From the NCBI GenBank assembly GCA_950106755.1, contig OX467082.1, forward strand, positions 32,426,001 to 32,490,000: a stretch of DNA of 64,000 nucleotides. The letters run 5' to 3'. The stretch's first letter is position 1. Each line of letters begins with the position of its first letter. Positions 45,855-56,960 of this stretch are shown here, piece after piece. Position numbers and translations under genes: made by a program. This stretch comes from Climacium dendroides (taxonomy: Eukaryota; Streptophyta; Bryopsida; Hypnales; Climaciaceae). Below the pieces are notes generated by a model. The model was given only the letters and a program-made list of their open reading frames with translations. It was not told the DNA's origin and did no database searches.

Positions 45855-48800
45855 ATGGCGTGCGTTTCGGCTGCAATTGGCGCTGTGGTGCCATCTTTTG
45901 CGGTGTCAAGCAGGATTACGACATCCGTATCTCAAGCTTCTCTTCAATTGCCTTGTATTCAATCGAGGCGTTTGTTGAAGTCGAATGTGGTTGAGGATTT
46001 TAAGAAGGTGAATTGTGCTTTCCTGTTCTTGTCTGTTTGATATTTTTACTGCTCTATGTTAAGGTTACTGGAGAATAGAATCTTTCGTTCTATTCCATTT
46101 TCGAATTGCGGATTAGACAACTTCTTCGATTCTGTTTTGCGAGGCTCTGTTCTTAAGCTGTAAGTACAGACAGAATGATTTGGAAATTGTTATAGAAGTT
46201 TAAATTGTTACTGAATTAGAAATCGGAGTACGGAATGAAAGGGTTTTATTTCATTTTCCGGTTAACTTGCTCCATGTGTAGCGTTCAGAACGTTAATTCT
46301 GAGACTCAGACTTATTTTCGAAATTGAGGTCTGTCGTTTCACGAATTCACTTGTGCTTCAATTTACAAGTCTCTGTATGTGACTTTAAATTGCAATGGAA
46401 TCGTAATAAAAATAAAAATAAATAAAAATGAGTGTGACGCGATTCGTTGACAGTGCTATCGTCAATTTGGAAATTCTAAGAGCGATTTTCGAAGCTATAA
46501 TTGCATCAGTAGATCGATAATTAATGACAAGAAGTTGAAGAGGGAGAATTCTTTTTTTTTTCCCTACATTTCTCTTGACCGAGCAATTGAATTTTGCTGG
46601 CAGGGTGTGAAGTTGTCTGACATTTCCAGTAGACGAACTGGCTGTAATGTGACTTGCGAGGTTGGCACTGAAACAGGTCAGGACTCTTCTGAAGTAGATG
46701 ATATGATAATAAAAGTGAGGGGTGTCTCAGAAGCCTGTTACATGCTTGAATCCTGTCTTTGAAGACTCACAGACCAGTGACATGGGACCAGGAGCATACA
46801 ATCAGTATTGAGTCCATTTTCTCAGTAATGTATGCATTAGGAGTACAAAGATTCCAAATGCTGCCTCCATTCATACTTTACATGAGTTGTTTCGCATACT
46901 AACGCAAGCATTTCCAAGACGATGGTCAAAACCTGAAGCTCTGAATGAATGTGGTGCACAGTATCCACCTCGCCTGGAACAGTGTGGGTCCAACGCACTA
47001 TTGAACTTCCAGCCTTTAAGAGGTATTCACGCCTTATTATTATCTCAGGTTTGGTTACCGAATGTTAGTTTTGTCAGGTAGTTGCAGGCAGAGAGTACTA
47101 TTCCCTCAAAGTCTCATATTTTCTAGGTTTTCCTGGTCTCACACTTCGACTGTCATTCCGTATTCTATTGTTTGTCACACATTTCGACTCACATTCCAAA
47201 TTCTATTGTTTGGTTTGTTGAGAGCGTCAGCAGGTAGAGAGTATTCTCGTTAGAGAACTTGTGGAACAGCTAAAATTTCTGTGGTACAGAAACTGTATCA
47301 GTTGCTTTTGATGATCAAGCTCCTGAGGCCCTGTTCCTTGTGAGAAGTCAGTCGACCTCCTGTGTCTTTAGGAACCACTAGGTCTGATAGGATGATAAAA
47401 AATTTGTTGATCAGATTTGACGATTTGACTGTAGGGGCTGTCATATCATTACTAAACACATTTATAAAGCTGTTCCGGAGGTGAGCGAATTCAGGGTTGG
47501 TATTGCCCATATATTCGGTATGGTTACTCATTCTTATCTTAAGTGAAAAGAAAACTGTTTCATGCTTTTGTTTAGTGCTATGTCGGATTATATTCCAAGT
47601 CTGTGCTAGATTGCAATTTTTTCGTATGTTTTCGTTTTACATGCCAAAGTTGTTATTCTCCAATCCTTTCATGAATCTTGTAATTTTCTTTTTAGTTGGT
47701 GGTCAGAAAAGATGAATGTGTTGCTGAACGTAGTCGTAGATGTTACTGGGATCATTGAATGCATTGATATATTGTGTTCGCTGCGCTGCTGTCTTTTGTC
47801 CTATTCTGTCTTGTTAAGTCTTGGTGCTCATTACATTGCTCGATTGGCTGGAATTTTCGAACAGTACTGCACACATCAGCAAGTTTAACGATAAATGAAA
47901 ATGCGAGTTCTGATGTTCCTTTGGATATGGAGGACGCATTAAATCGGATTGTGCCAGAGGTTTGTTCCTATTGGTAGTGTTGGCAGGGTTTGTCTAGGGC
48001 CACGATATTTTCTGTTCCTTGCATCCTAGTCTAGGTATTATGTCACCGTCTTCCAATTCTTCATGTGTGATACCACTACTGTAAGGCCTCCTTCAAGTTA
48101 AATGATTGCTTAAATTTCCAAATTGGCGGACCGCTAGTAGCTGACCAATACGCGTTCCGTTTGTATTTTTCTCAATGGTTAAGTTTTTTCATTCTGGTAT
48201 CCACTTTTTGTAGGGAAATAATTATCGACATTTGGATGAAGGATATGATGACATGCCTGGTGAGATTCTTTGTCCGACCATTTTATTCTTTAATATCGGA
48301 AACATATTGTCTTTCATCATGATTATTATTATTAAAAAATTGCTTTTAGTCATTGGAATTTTCAAAAAAAATTCTGACGTGTTTTTGATGTACAAACATT
48401 TTCTTAGGTTTGGGATGGATTTTTAGGGCGTTCTTTGTGTTGGTCATTTGTCAAATTGTTATCATCTCATTTGAGAGAGGCAGCTCTGGTGTACTCGGTG
48501 CCGTCAACCAGGGTGCATTGTTTCTTTAACCCAAGGATCAGGGCTCAACTTTGACTTATATTCTTTCTCTTATGTGCTCAGCACATGTCAAGGCTTCAAT
48601 GATGGGTAGCTCTTTAACCATACCGATCACTGCTGGCCGTTTCAAACTTGGGATTTGGCAGGTACTATTGAGTTCTGTTCCCAGATCATACATTGCTGTG
48701 TGATAAAGACACTGAGTCTTGTGCTTTTCAGGAACACTGTAATCTGCTGTGTGAAAATTTCTAGATTATAGGTTCGTTAAGGCTGTGCTTTCTGTAGTAC

Positions 48801-49009
48801 TGATTATCAGAAATTTGCTCAGTATCCGTGATTCAGATGTTGTTTTCAAGGAAGAGCTGAACTGTCTGCTTGTGACGTTTTGAGAATTCATTGAAATCCA
48901 GTGTTGATTGGATGTGAAGGGTATATGGTTGAATGAGCATCGAAATTATGGAGGATCGAGAAGTCTTTGCATTACTATACAAGGCGAGAAACGTGCTGAC
49001 GGAAGGTAA
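45855..49009 (+). CDS. YjbQ/UPF0047-family protein with a transit-peptide-like N terminus (8 exons, 247 aa)
   Basis: Exons 45,855-46,007, 46,604-46,714, 47,254-47,339, 47,435-47,517, 47,865-47,959, 48,214-48,259, 48,582-48,661 and 48,920-49,009 join in phase to 248 codons including the stop, all with GT and AG borders. The first exon (MACVSAAIGAVVPSF, rich in Ser, Ala and Val with few acidic residues) looks like a plastid transit peptide. The core has GCHIITKHI, HTSASLTINEN, NRIVPEGNNYRHLDEGYDD, AHVKASMMGSSLTIPI and LGIWQGIWLNEHRNYGG, the order and motifs of the YjbQ family. Bacterial YjbQ has weak thiamin phosphate synthase activity; the plant role is not established. Exon 3 reads less like the family than its neighbours (see findings). 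The gene otherwise looks intact. Confidence 0.88.
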
Positions 49010-50220
49010 GAGGTGTAAGTTTATTGCTTCGTGAATTGGCATTTTGAAATTTCTTTGAAGGGCCCATAAGGGCGTTTGGTATGCTCCCTAGATCTTATGT
49101 CTCGAATTTAACAAAGAAGCGTATATAGTGGAGATACGTTACTTAAAACCAAAGCTGAATGTAAATTCATATATGTTGTGTTACTAGGTTCTGAACATTG
49201 ACTATTTTGTATAATTTATAATTCTTAATGAGTGCATCCTATATTAGAGTACCTACTTCCATGTTTCCTTTGCCTGTTTCCTTTGCATCCTCTTGCAAGA
49301 GAAGAGTACTTTGGTTCTGTAAATGAAAACGATTCCTTTTTCATTACCTTTTACAGGATTTACAAGTGAATCAGCGTGCCAGAACTCATACGATACATAG
49401 ACGGACCCGTCAATCATGCAGGACATTGATTCTTGCGTCAATAGAATGGCATTGCATCGGCAAACGAGCTGTATCATGAAGTTGTGAGTTGTGATTAGAG
49501 ATCTGAGACACTGAGTTCGGTTTAAACGACGGCAGTATGAATATTTGTAAGAAATGTGTGTTTTGAGTTTTCACGCTACTGGCTCTTGTGGATGTTGTCC
49601 ACCATGGAGTGAATCTGCTCCATGTTGTTTCACTAGTTCCTTTTTCCTCGTCACCTAGCACGTTATACTTCCAATGGTCTGTCAGAACAGAAGTTTTTGT
49701 CTATTTATAATTAGTAGTGAATTTTCAGCTTGAATATTGCAGTGACCTAACACTAAAATTAGGTTTAAATTTGCGATTGACCTCAGGAAAAAGATGACCC
49801 ATCGGGATCTCTCATCTTGAAAGGAAATAGCAAAGAATCGTTTGATGAAATGTTTCATTGCGAGACAAATTGTTTATTCAATTTTATGGATTCACCTGTT
49901 AAACCTGCACACATGTACTACCGTATTCCGTTTGTTGGAAGGCGACTAGTGAGCCGAACATTTTTCCTTTTGACAATTGAAATTCGTTGCGATACTGTGC
50001 TGAAACTAGACTCCATGCTTGATTCGCCATTGGGCAGTGATTAAACCCTTTGTTGTTCTCCTCTGAAAAATGCAGAGCTCCTTCGTATCCCAAAGCATTA
50101 AATTTTGAGGATTTTCCACTCGGTAAAATTCTCATACACATGCCTGAAATGCAGGGTCTTAGTGATGAACATTTTGCAATGAGTATCTATTTATTACAGC
50201 ACATTTTGGCTCATAAATGT
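49010..50220. other. 3' region of the YjbQ-like gene, no further gene seen
   Basis: Probably the 3' UTR followed by intergenic sequence. Short frames at 49,253-49,661 (minus) and 49,817-50,274 (plus) overlap on opposite strands and show no domain. Confidence 0.4.
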
Positions 50221-50222
50221 TA

Positions 50223-50441
50223 CTACCTCCATCCTAAAATGATCTTGTTGGACAATGTTTTGGATTATGGTTAAAAATAACATTTAAAATTCAATTTTGC
50301 ACTATAAGTAGAATTTGGTGTTCTCCTAGCATTCTAGAAAACAAATTTGATCCAATTTGTAGCATTAGAAAGTACAATAGGAAGATCATTTTGGAACAAA
50401 AATTTAAGGCATATAGGAAGATCAATTTGGGATGGAAGGAA
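50223..50441. mobile_element. 219-bp Stowaway-like MITE
   Basis: Flanked by TA on both sides (50,221-50,222 and 50,442-50,443). The ends CTACCTCCATCCTAAAATGATC and its diverged complement resemble the CTCCCTCCGTCCC-type tips of Stowaway (Tc1/mariner-related) MITEs. Confidence 0.75.
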
Positions 50442-50940
50442 TACCTTTTTGCTTGCAAAATTAAGTACACATCCATGTAATTGGTTTTGCCATCAAGAGT
50501 AGTGAGGCCTATACAACTATACAATTACAAAATATGGACAAGTTTAAAGCATCAATATCTTTCTTCAACCTTAACCAATTATCAACTACATCCTAAGAAG
50601 ACTATTGCCAATAGTCCATTATTATGCCACTGATTGTCATTACTTATGCTTTGTGCTATGGGAAAGTTTACAAGATATCATATTCTTGAAAAATGAGCTT
50701 GAAGGCATAGCTATAGTTGAAGAGGGATTTTTGAAGCTTTTTGTATGGGTCTAGGAATTTGAAGAGCCCCAAGATAAATTTTAGCTGTTAAAGAAAGCAC
50801 TATGGTTTCAACCCTCACACTACTAATTGTTTCTTCTAACCATCTACTTCATGCACCCATCAAGCATGGATATGTTACCAATGTAGAATAGTAGAGTAAT
50901 TATTAATCTCTTTAAAATATTGCTACAAGCAAAAGAAAAT

Positions 50941-51084
50941 ATTAGGAGTTTTGTTCCAAATTTTTAACCTCAAGCCAAAATGTAGGAACTTACTCCCTCT
51001 CTCTCAAAATATATTAGGAGTTTTGTTCCAAATTTTTAACCTCAAGCCAAAATGTAGGAACTTACTCCCTCTGTCTCAAAATAA
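50941..51084. repeat. 72-bp tandem duplication overlapping a MITE end
   Basis: Units starting ATTAGGAGTTTTGTTCC lie at 50,941 and 51,013. Each ends with a CTCCCTCT-type MITE tip (50,993 and 51,065), but only the second is followed by a complete MITE. Confidence 0.8.
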
Positions 51085-51145
51085 TATTGGTGTTTCCTTT
51101 GTAAAATACAAGGGAAACACCAGTATTATTTTGAGACAAAGGAAG
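51065..51145. mobile_element. 81-bp Stowaway-like mini-hairpin
   Basis: Starts CTCCCTCTGTCTCAAAATAA; the right half is nearly its complement, with a 9-bp centre. TA lies on both sides (51,063-51,064 and 51,146-51,147). It can fold into one long hairpin. Confidence 0.8.
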
Positions 51146-51147
51146 TA

Positions 51148-52405
51148 TTATTTACCATGGGCAATTAGATTTGGAAATATTGATTTCATATTTGATATCA
51201 AAACCTCAAATTAGAAAAAAGAAGTCATGAATATTAAATTAACCAAGGATAAAATAAGGAGAAGATTTTTACATTTATCCCCACTCCAAGGAAATAATTA
51301 ACAAATAAGTTTTCCTTAAGGAAATACTTGTAGGAGTATTCTAGCAATTTCCTAGGTTTTCTTATGTTGAGCTAAGTGCACCTAACTATGACCAATATCT
51401 AAAACGAACCTCTAAATATTCTTATCTAAAATGTATAGTTTCTATTCATGATAGCCTACCATTCTACCAAACCTAACCACCTTTCAAAACCTATAGTTCT
51501 CTAAAACCTTAGTTAGTCTTTGTATATCACACTTTCTATACAAATATTTAGTTTGAATATCTCATTGTGCTACTTTTGTTTATTGAATACTTGTTTAGAA
51601 GGTGATGTTTTCTACACATGTATTTTTTACGTGTGTCAAGGCTTGCATCCATTATGATTGATCTTTGAAAAAGGAGACCCTAGTACACAAAATAGGGACA
51701 ATGTTCACATTGAGGAAGGGAGCCCATTCTATATGGAGTCCATTCTAGACCCCCAATAATCCAATTCGGTGCAAATCTACACCGTTTCAACACTACAAGG
51801 AGCCTCAAATATTGAACTATTTTAGATTTGCGTTGCATTGGGTTGAGGTCCATAATGGCTCCATGCTTGGCAAGGAAACGTAGAGAAATTTAATTTTCAA
51901 TTAACCCTTAAACGTTGACGAGGATGTTTGGCATCCAATGGATGAAAGAAAATCCATTTGACTACCAATCCGTGCTTTTGCAATTTTGTAAGCAAATTAT
52001 TCACACAATTATAACCAAAAGCAATGATTTCCACAGTCAAGTCACCAGTTTGTCCTTTCACCCTGAATCAATAAGGCGGACATTTGGTGTCCGACAGAAA
52101 CCAAAGAATCGTTCAGTGCAGGACAGAAGTGCAGCCATTCATCCTTTGAATATTGTGTGAAAAGTGAAGATTTCCTACAGGACTTTGACTTCCAACGAGG
52201 GCTTTTGGAATTTTTTTAGACCAACGATTCCCATGGTATCCAAAAGCGATGGTTTCCACGGTCACGGTGCAGTCCGTCCTTGCAGAGTTAAGTTACAGGG
52301 AGTCAGCATGGATTTCCTCTGTCCCTTGTCGTGATCTTTATCTGCTTCCTGGTTGTAGGTCCTCCACTGCAGGGGATCGGATCCTCTACTGATTCATGGA
52401 GCCGC
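51148..52405. other. No gene seen
   Basis: AT-rich up to about 51,900, then GC content rises. Two diverged segments around 51,915-52,085 and 52,190-52,290 share an AGCAATGATTTCCACAGTCA-like motif. The frame 51,915-52,160 shows no domain. Confidence 0.4.
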
Positions 52406-52688
52406 AGTGTTGGCAGAGGCTTCCCCTCTCCAGCCAGTTGGTTGTCATTGGACTTCAACTGATGAGTCAAGCTCGTGACTGTGTGTTCTACTCTGCCACC
52501 GTTCCTTCAGACTCTGCAGCAAAACAACTTATAACTTGTTTATAAACAACTCTGCAGCAAAACTTGCTTATAAGCTGCAGAGTCTGAAGGAACGGTGGCA
52601 GAGAAGAACACACAGTCACGAGCTTGACTCATCAGTTGAAGTCCAATGACAACCAACTGGCTGGGGAGGGGAAGCCTCTGCCAACACT
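52406..52688. repeat. Near-perfect 114-bp inverted repeat, 55-bp spacer
   Basis: Arms 52,406-52,519 and 52,575-52,688 are complementary with about two mismatches. They are GC-richer than the surroundings. The spacer repeats the motif CTCTGCAGCAAAAC. A transcript would fold into a long double-stranded hairpin. No target duplication or transposon tip is evident outside the arms. Confidence 0.88.
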
Positions 52689-52797
52689 CTGGAACGTCAA
52701 CTCAGAACAAAGCTCTACGCTAACTCAACCGTTAAAAGGACGACGGGGTGACTTTGGAAATCATCAGTTTTTAGGACGGTGTGAAGCATTGGCTTAG

Positions 52798-54019
52798 CCT
52801 CTACAGGATTTGACTAAGGTAGGTACACCCAAATGTGCCACTGACCTTAAACCGCCATCTATACTGCATGTACATCTCCAAAATCAGTTCTGTACCTATG
52901 TGGAAGAAATGCTTTCAGAACCAAACTTTGTTCCTTACTAACTTTTGCATACAGTATCCAAATGACACGTTCTCTGGTGCATTGGAACCTCCTTTTACTT
53001 GTTAACAAGAACATATGAGAATTTGACCAGTCTAATAATAGAAAATAGGCTCAGTAGTAAAAAGTGGCGGTTTTGGGTGTACCTACCTTATGTTTTCACC
53101 AAAAATGCTCCAAAACTGCCATCTCTAGTACAGGTACCAAATTTTTGAAAAAAAAATCATTTTTGATACATCTAACCATAGGATCTTATAGTACTTTAGT
53201 TTGAGAATAAGTAGAAAAAATTTCAGAAATTTTCACCGAGTAGATTGCAAGATATTAGCGTTTGAAGTAACATATTTAGTCCTTTTTTTGTCCTTGCAAA
53301 AAACCGGGCAGCTGTACTTTGTAATGTCAGATCATTATGAAAAGAATGTCCGAAATGGTGGTTACTCTTTGGATTTGTTCTTCAAGGCAAGTTGGCTACA
53401 TGCTTGAAAATTTTCAAATCATTTGGAATTGTACAACATATAGGAAAAAAAATAGAAAGTAGAGAGAAGTAGAAAATGATTCAAAATACAAAATTGTTAA
53501 CAATTTATTTGTGAAATTGAAAAATGCCTATCCCAATGGTTGTAATGTTTTAATAAACAATCTACATCCAATAATGTTATTTTATTCCAAAAATATTGAA
53601 AATTGAGTTAAATGAAGGACCTCAAAGTTTATTTTAGAGTAGAGATTCCATAACTACCTTCAAACTACTCACAACTAAAACTCCTCATAACTTTCATATC
53701 ATTAATCAAAATGGAATGATTTAAAGATATCCATATATAAATAAATCTAGAAACCAATTTCAAATTTTTATTTTCTTAAAAAGTGATTTTTAAAGAAGTT
53801 TTCTTTCTACCCGGACTGCCTATCGAACAAAGAAAACTACATATCATACAATAACTGTTTAACCATGTAGTCAAAAGTTATGAAAATTGTTGGGCCTTAA
53901 AGCTACTCCTTGGGCACATGTTGTGTGAAAAATTCAATGAAAAAAAATAAAAATTCCATTTGTAGTGAGCTACCCAAAATCACTATGTTGCCAAAAAACA
54001 CCATTTGGTCCTTTAGGGG
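52798..54019. mobile_element. TIR element E2, relative of E1, with nested MITE
   Basis: The ends CCTCTACAGG and CCTTTAGGGG are flanked by TTAG and CTAA, diverged from TTAA. The inside follows E1 (40,073-41,050) closely from 53,091 on. The left end is interrupted by a 272-bp element at 52,817-53,088. No transposase. Confidence 0.65.
52817..53088. mobile_element. 272-bp TA-flanked MITE nested in E2
   Basis: Starts AGGTAGGTACACCCAAA, with the complement at the right end, and TA at 52,815-52,816 and 53,089-53,090. E1 has the uninterrupted site (GACTATATTTTC), confirming the insertion and its TA target. The inside is otherwise unrecognised. Confidence 0.85.
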
Positions 54020-54023
54020 CTAA

Positions 54024-54620
54024 AAAATTGTAAAAGCACTCATTGCAAGACAAACTACTATAGAAAACCTCCTCTTTTCTTGCAAAATCCCGAGGATGAC
54101 TAGTTGCACTTCTATCCTACATAGAGAGATCCTTTGTCATCTATTAGACGCAAAACATCCACCTTGACATTTAAGGGTTAATATATCATTCAACCTCTAA
54201 ACTTACAAGGTAGGAAGCCCATGATTGTGGACTATTTGGTACTTTGGTTGCTACAGAGATATAAGGTAGGAGGTCCATGAATTGCCCATCCAAGAGCTAA
54301 AATTGAATTTTGGGGACTGAGGTGAAGCTTTGTGAAATGTTTTCTAGTAAATTTTCATTGAAAGACAAGTAGAATTGGCATCTAACCCAAGTCGTTTCAT
54401 ATTTTTTTAAGCTTTGTGGAATTAGTTATGAAAATTTGAAGTTATAAAATGTTATAGGGCTTTAAAATCGTCCACCCCCTCAAATGTACATAGTTTGTAA
54501 ATTGTTGGAGGCTATGAAAAAGCAACATGTACAAATGGTGTACATTTGAAGAAGTGTCTGATTCTAGAACCTATGCACTTTTAAAATCTCCTACCTTACG
54601 TAATGTAAAATTGTCCATCG
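54024..54620. repeat. Fragments of the kinase-block 3' flank
   Basis: 54,030-54,150 resembles 11,680-11,790, and 54,220-54,600 resembles 13,640-13,980, in the same order and orientation as in copy A but with the intervening sequence missing. It suggests an older, decayed copy of the block right of copy C. Confidence 0.6.
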
Positions 54621-55355
54621 TATTCAGATGACCTAATAGTGGACAATTGAATGCCTAGGGAATGACCTATTGTGTGTGTGGGGTCAATATGTGAAATTTT
54701 GGTTGCAATTTATGTCTTACATGACAATAATGGAATGATTAGTGACCTCATTAGGAACTTCCAACTTTTCAGTGTGAATTCATTGTAAAAATGGATTTTT
54801 TAGGCCTTTCATATTAGAAAATATCATAATTGTTTTGGATGAACAAGACGAGCATCATGGATTTAGGTTTTGTTGGTTTTGAGGTAGTTCTACAAACTTT
54901 TTTAGGCTATGATGCCCTAAACACTTCAAAAATTCATAGCAAATTTATACTTTGTAAAAAAATAATAGTCTCAATTGCTCTCACTATTTCTTAGACTTTT
55001 CATTATGTGGGAAAAAAATTGAAATTTTTTTAGCAACAGTGTGAGGCCAAACTTCTAATTCTAACTACAATAGGTTGTTTTACCTTATAATATTACGTAT
55101 GCAATGTCGTGACCTCTATCATGACTCCTATGACAACATCCATCATGTTTTCATTCCAGAGAAATATCATCCAATTATTTCATTTGACGTTTGTGATGAA
55201 AAACCTAAAGCCCAACAAGCATTTTTGTAATCCATCATATACATGTTCCGCTTGTCTCTTGCAAACAAGAAATCAAAATGCAAAAAAATATATAACACAA
55301 CTATTATTGCAAACTTTTGCAACAATTGTATGAATAGTAGATATTAACTGATTAA

Positions 55356-56300
55356 CTCCTAAAGGACCAAGGCCTTTTTTTGCCAAAATCACTCAAAACT
55401 GTCATTTCTATTGCAAAGACTAAAAGAATTTGAAATTTTCTTTTTTGCACATCTATCGTAGGATCTTATACCTAATTAGTATGAGGATAAATTTCTGAAA
55501 TATTGATTGCATAGATTGCAAGATATTTATGTTTAAAGTGAAGAAAACAAGGGGTTTTGTACATTGTTCAACTAGATTATTTGACTTTGAACCTTCTTAA
55601 TTTAAATTTTTGGCATTAAAAAGTTTTCAAAAATTCCTAAACTCTCAATTCCTAAAATTCCTAAAAAAGGAATTCAACAATTCCTAAACTGTTGAAAATT
55701 ATTGAATTCCTAAACTTTTTTTAGGAATTTTTGAAAAAAATTTATTCTTAATTTTCATTCTTAAGAAAATTGTTGTGTAGAAGTAAGTACAAAATAGAAG
55801 GAAAATCTAAAATATTAACATCTCTAAGATGAAATTAAAAAGTACTAATCCCAATGGTGAGATTGTTCTAGAAAAAAACTAAAACATGTAAATTTTTTTT
55901 TAATAAATTGTAAAAAATGCATTCAATGATGAAAAATTAATTTGTAGGATTCATCATTGAATTTTCAAAAATCAAAATTTTGAATATTTTATAAAAAATT
56001 TGAAATGAGTCAATTTTTTCATATAGAAAAAATATAATGTATGAGAAAAAAATTAAAAATTATAAAAAATCAAAATTTTGAATATTTTATAGCCTTCAGT
56101 GCCTAGTCTCCCTTGTTTTGAGCTTACAATGGCATAACTTTTGTTTTTGGGCACCAATTGGAAAAAGGATTATATTCCCACGAAGATAATCAATTTTTCT
56201 ATATTAAATTTTTTTTCAAAAAATCATGAAAAAAGTTGAGACCATAGGTACTTACCTAAAATCCAATTTGTCCCCCAAAGGGACAATGGTCTTTTAAGGG
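55356..56300. mobile_element. TIR element E3, diverged relative of E1
   Basis: TTAA at 55,352-55,355 precedes CTCCTAAAGGACCAAGGCC; the right end is CTTTTAAGGG followed by TCAA. Internal motifs (CCAAAATCACTCAAAACTG; a paragraph about 110 bp in with TAGGATCTTATA) are shared with E1 and E2, with deletions and AT-rich drift. It is the oldest-looking of the three. Confidence 0.55.
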
Positions 56301-56613
56301 TCAAATATGCAGCATCACAACCCATGTCGTGGCTTTTGTTACAAAATTTGTTATGTTTTTGTATCGGAGAATTATCATCCATTTATTTCATATGACATTC
56401 ACAATAAAAATCTAGTCAAATCACAACAAGCATTTCTATAATTTGTCATGTACATGTTTCCCTTGTCTCTTGCCTTCGTTGCAATATACATGTGACTAGT
56501 AGATACATAAATATAATTATTAGATTGACAATTATTGATTCTAAATCAAAGAAGAAGATGCTTTCCATAGACAAAAGCTATTGAAATGAAGTTTGAGTAG
56601 CAGCTTTAATTAA

Positions 56614-56960
56614 CCCTTAGAGGTCATTTTATGTCTAGACTTGGTCAAATTTCATTAGATTTTTATATTAAAATATAATTTTTAAAATATTGATATTTAT
56701 CACATATAGTAATATATGTCTAAAACTTATTCCCAGTTTTTCATAATTATTACAAAATATCAAAATTTATTTTATATGAATTTTAAAATATTTTTTAAAT
56801 AAAAATATTAATTACAAAAATAGAATTAATAGTGACAAATATTATGGTGTAATTGGTGTACTCCTTGAGCTCATAACTTTTGTGTCATACGTCAATTTTA
56901 CATGGAATTTGAAATAAAGGTATATGTAGTAGTTTTAGACATCAAGTAATTTTCTTATTT
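56614..56960. mobile_element. Truncated relative of M1/M2
   Basis: TTAA followed by CCCTTAGAGG and then sequence aligning to 2,760-3,020, including GGTGTAATTGGTGTACT. The right end is not found. Confidence 0.5.

Noticed and set aside
46887..47081. 64-codon frame in the second intron of the YjbQ-like gene, considered as an exon
   Set aside because: Including it does not keep phase with exons 2 and 3 and it has no similarity to the family.
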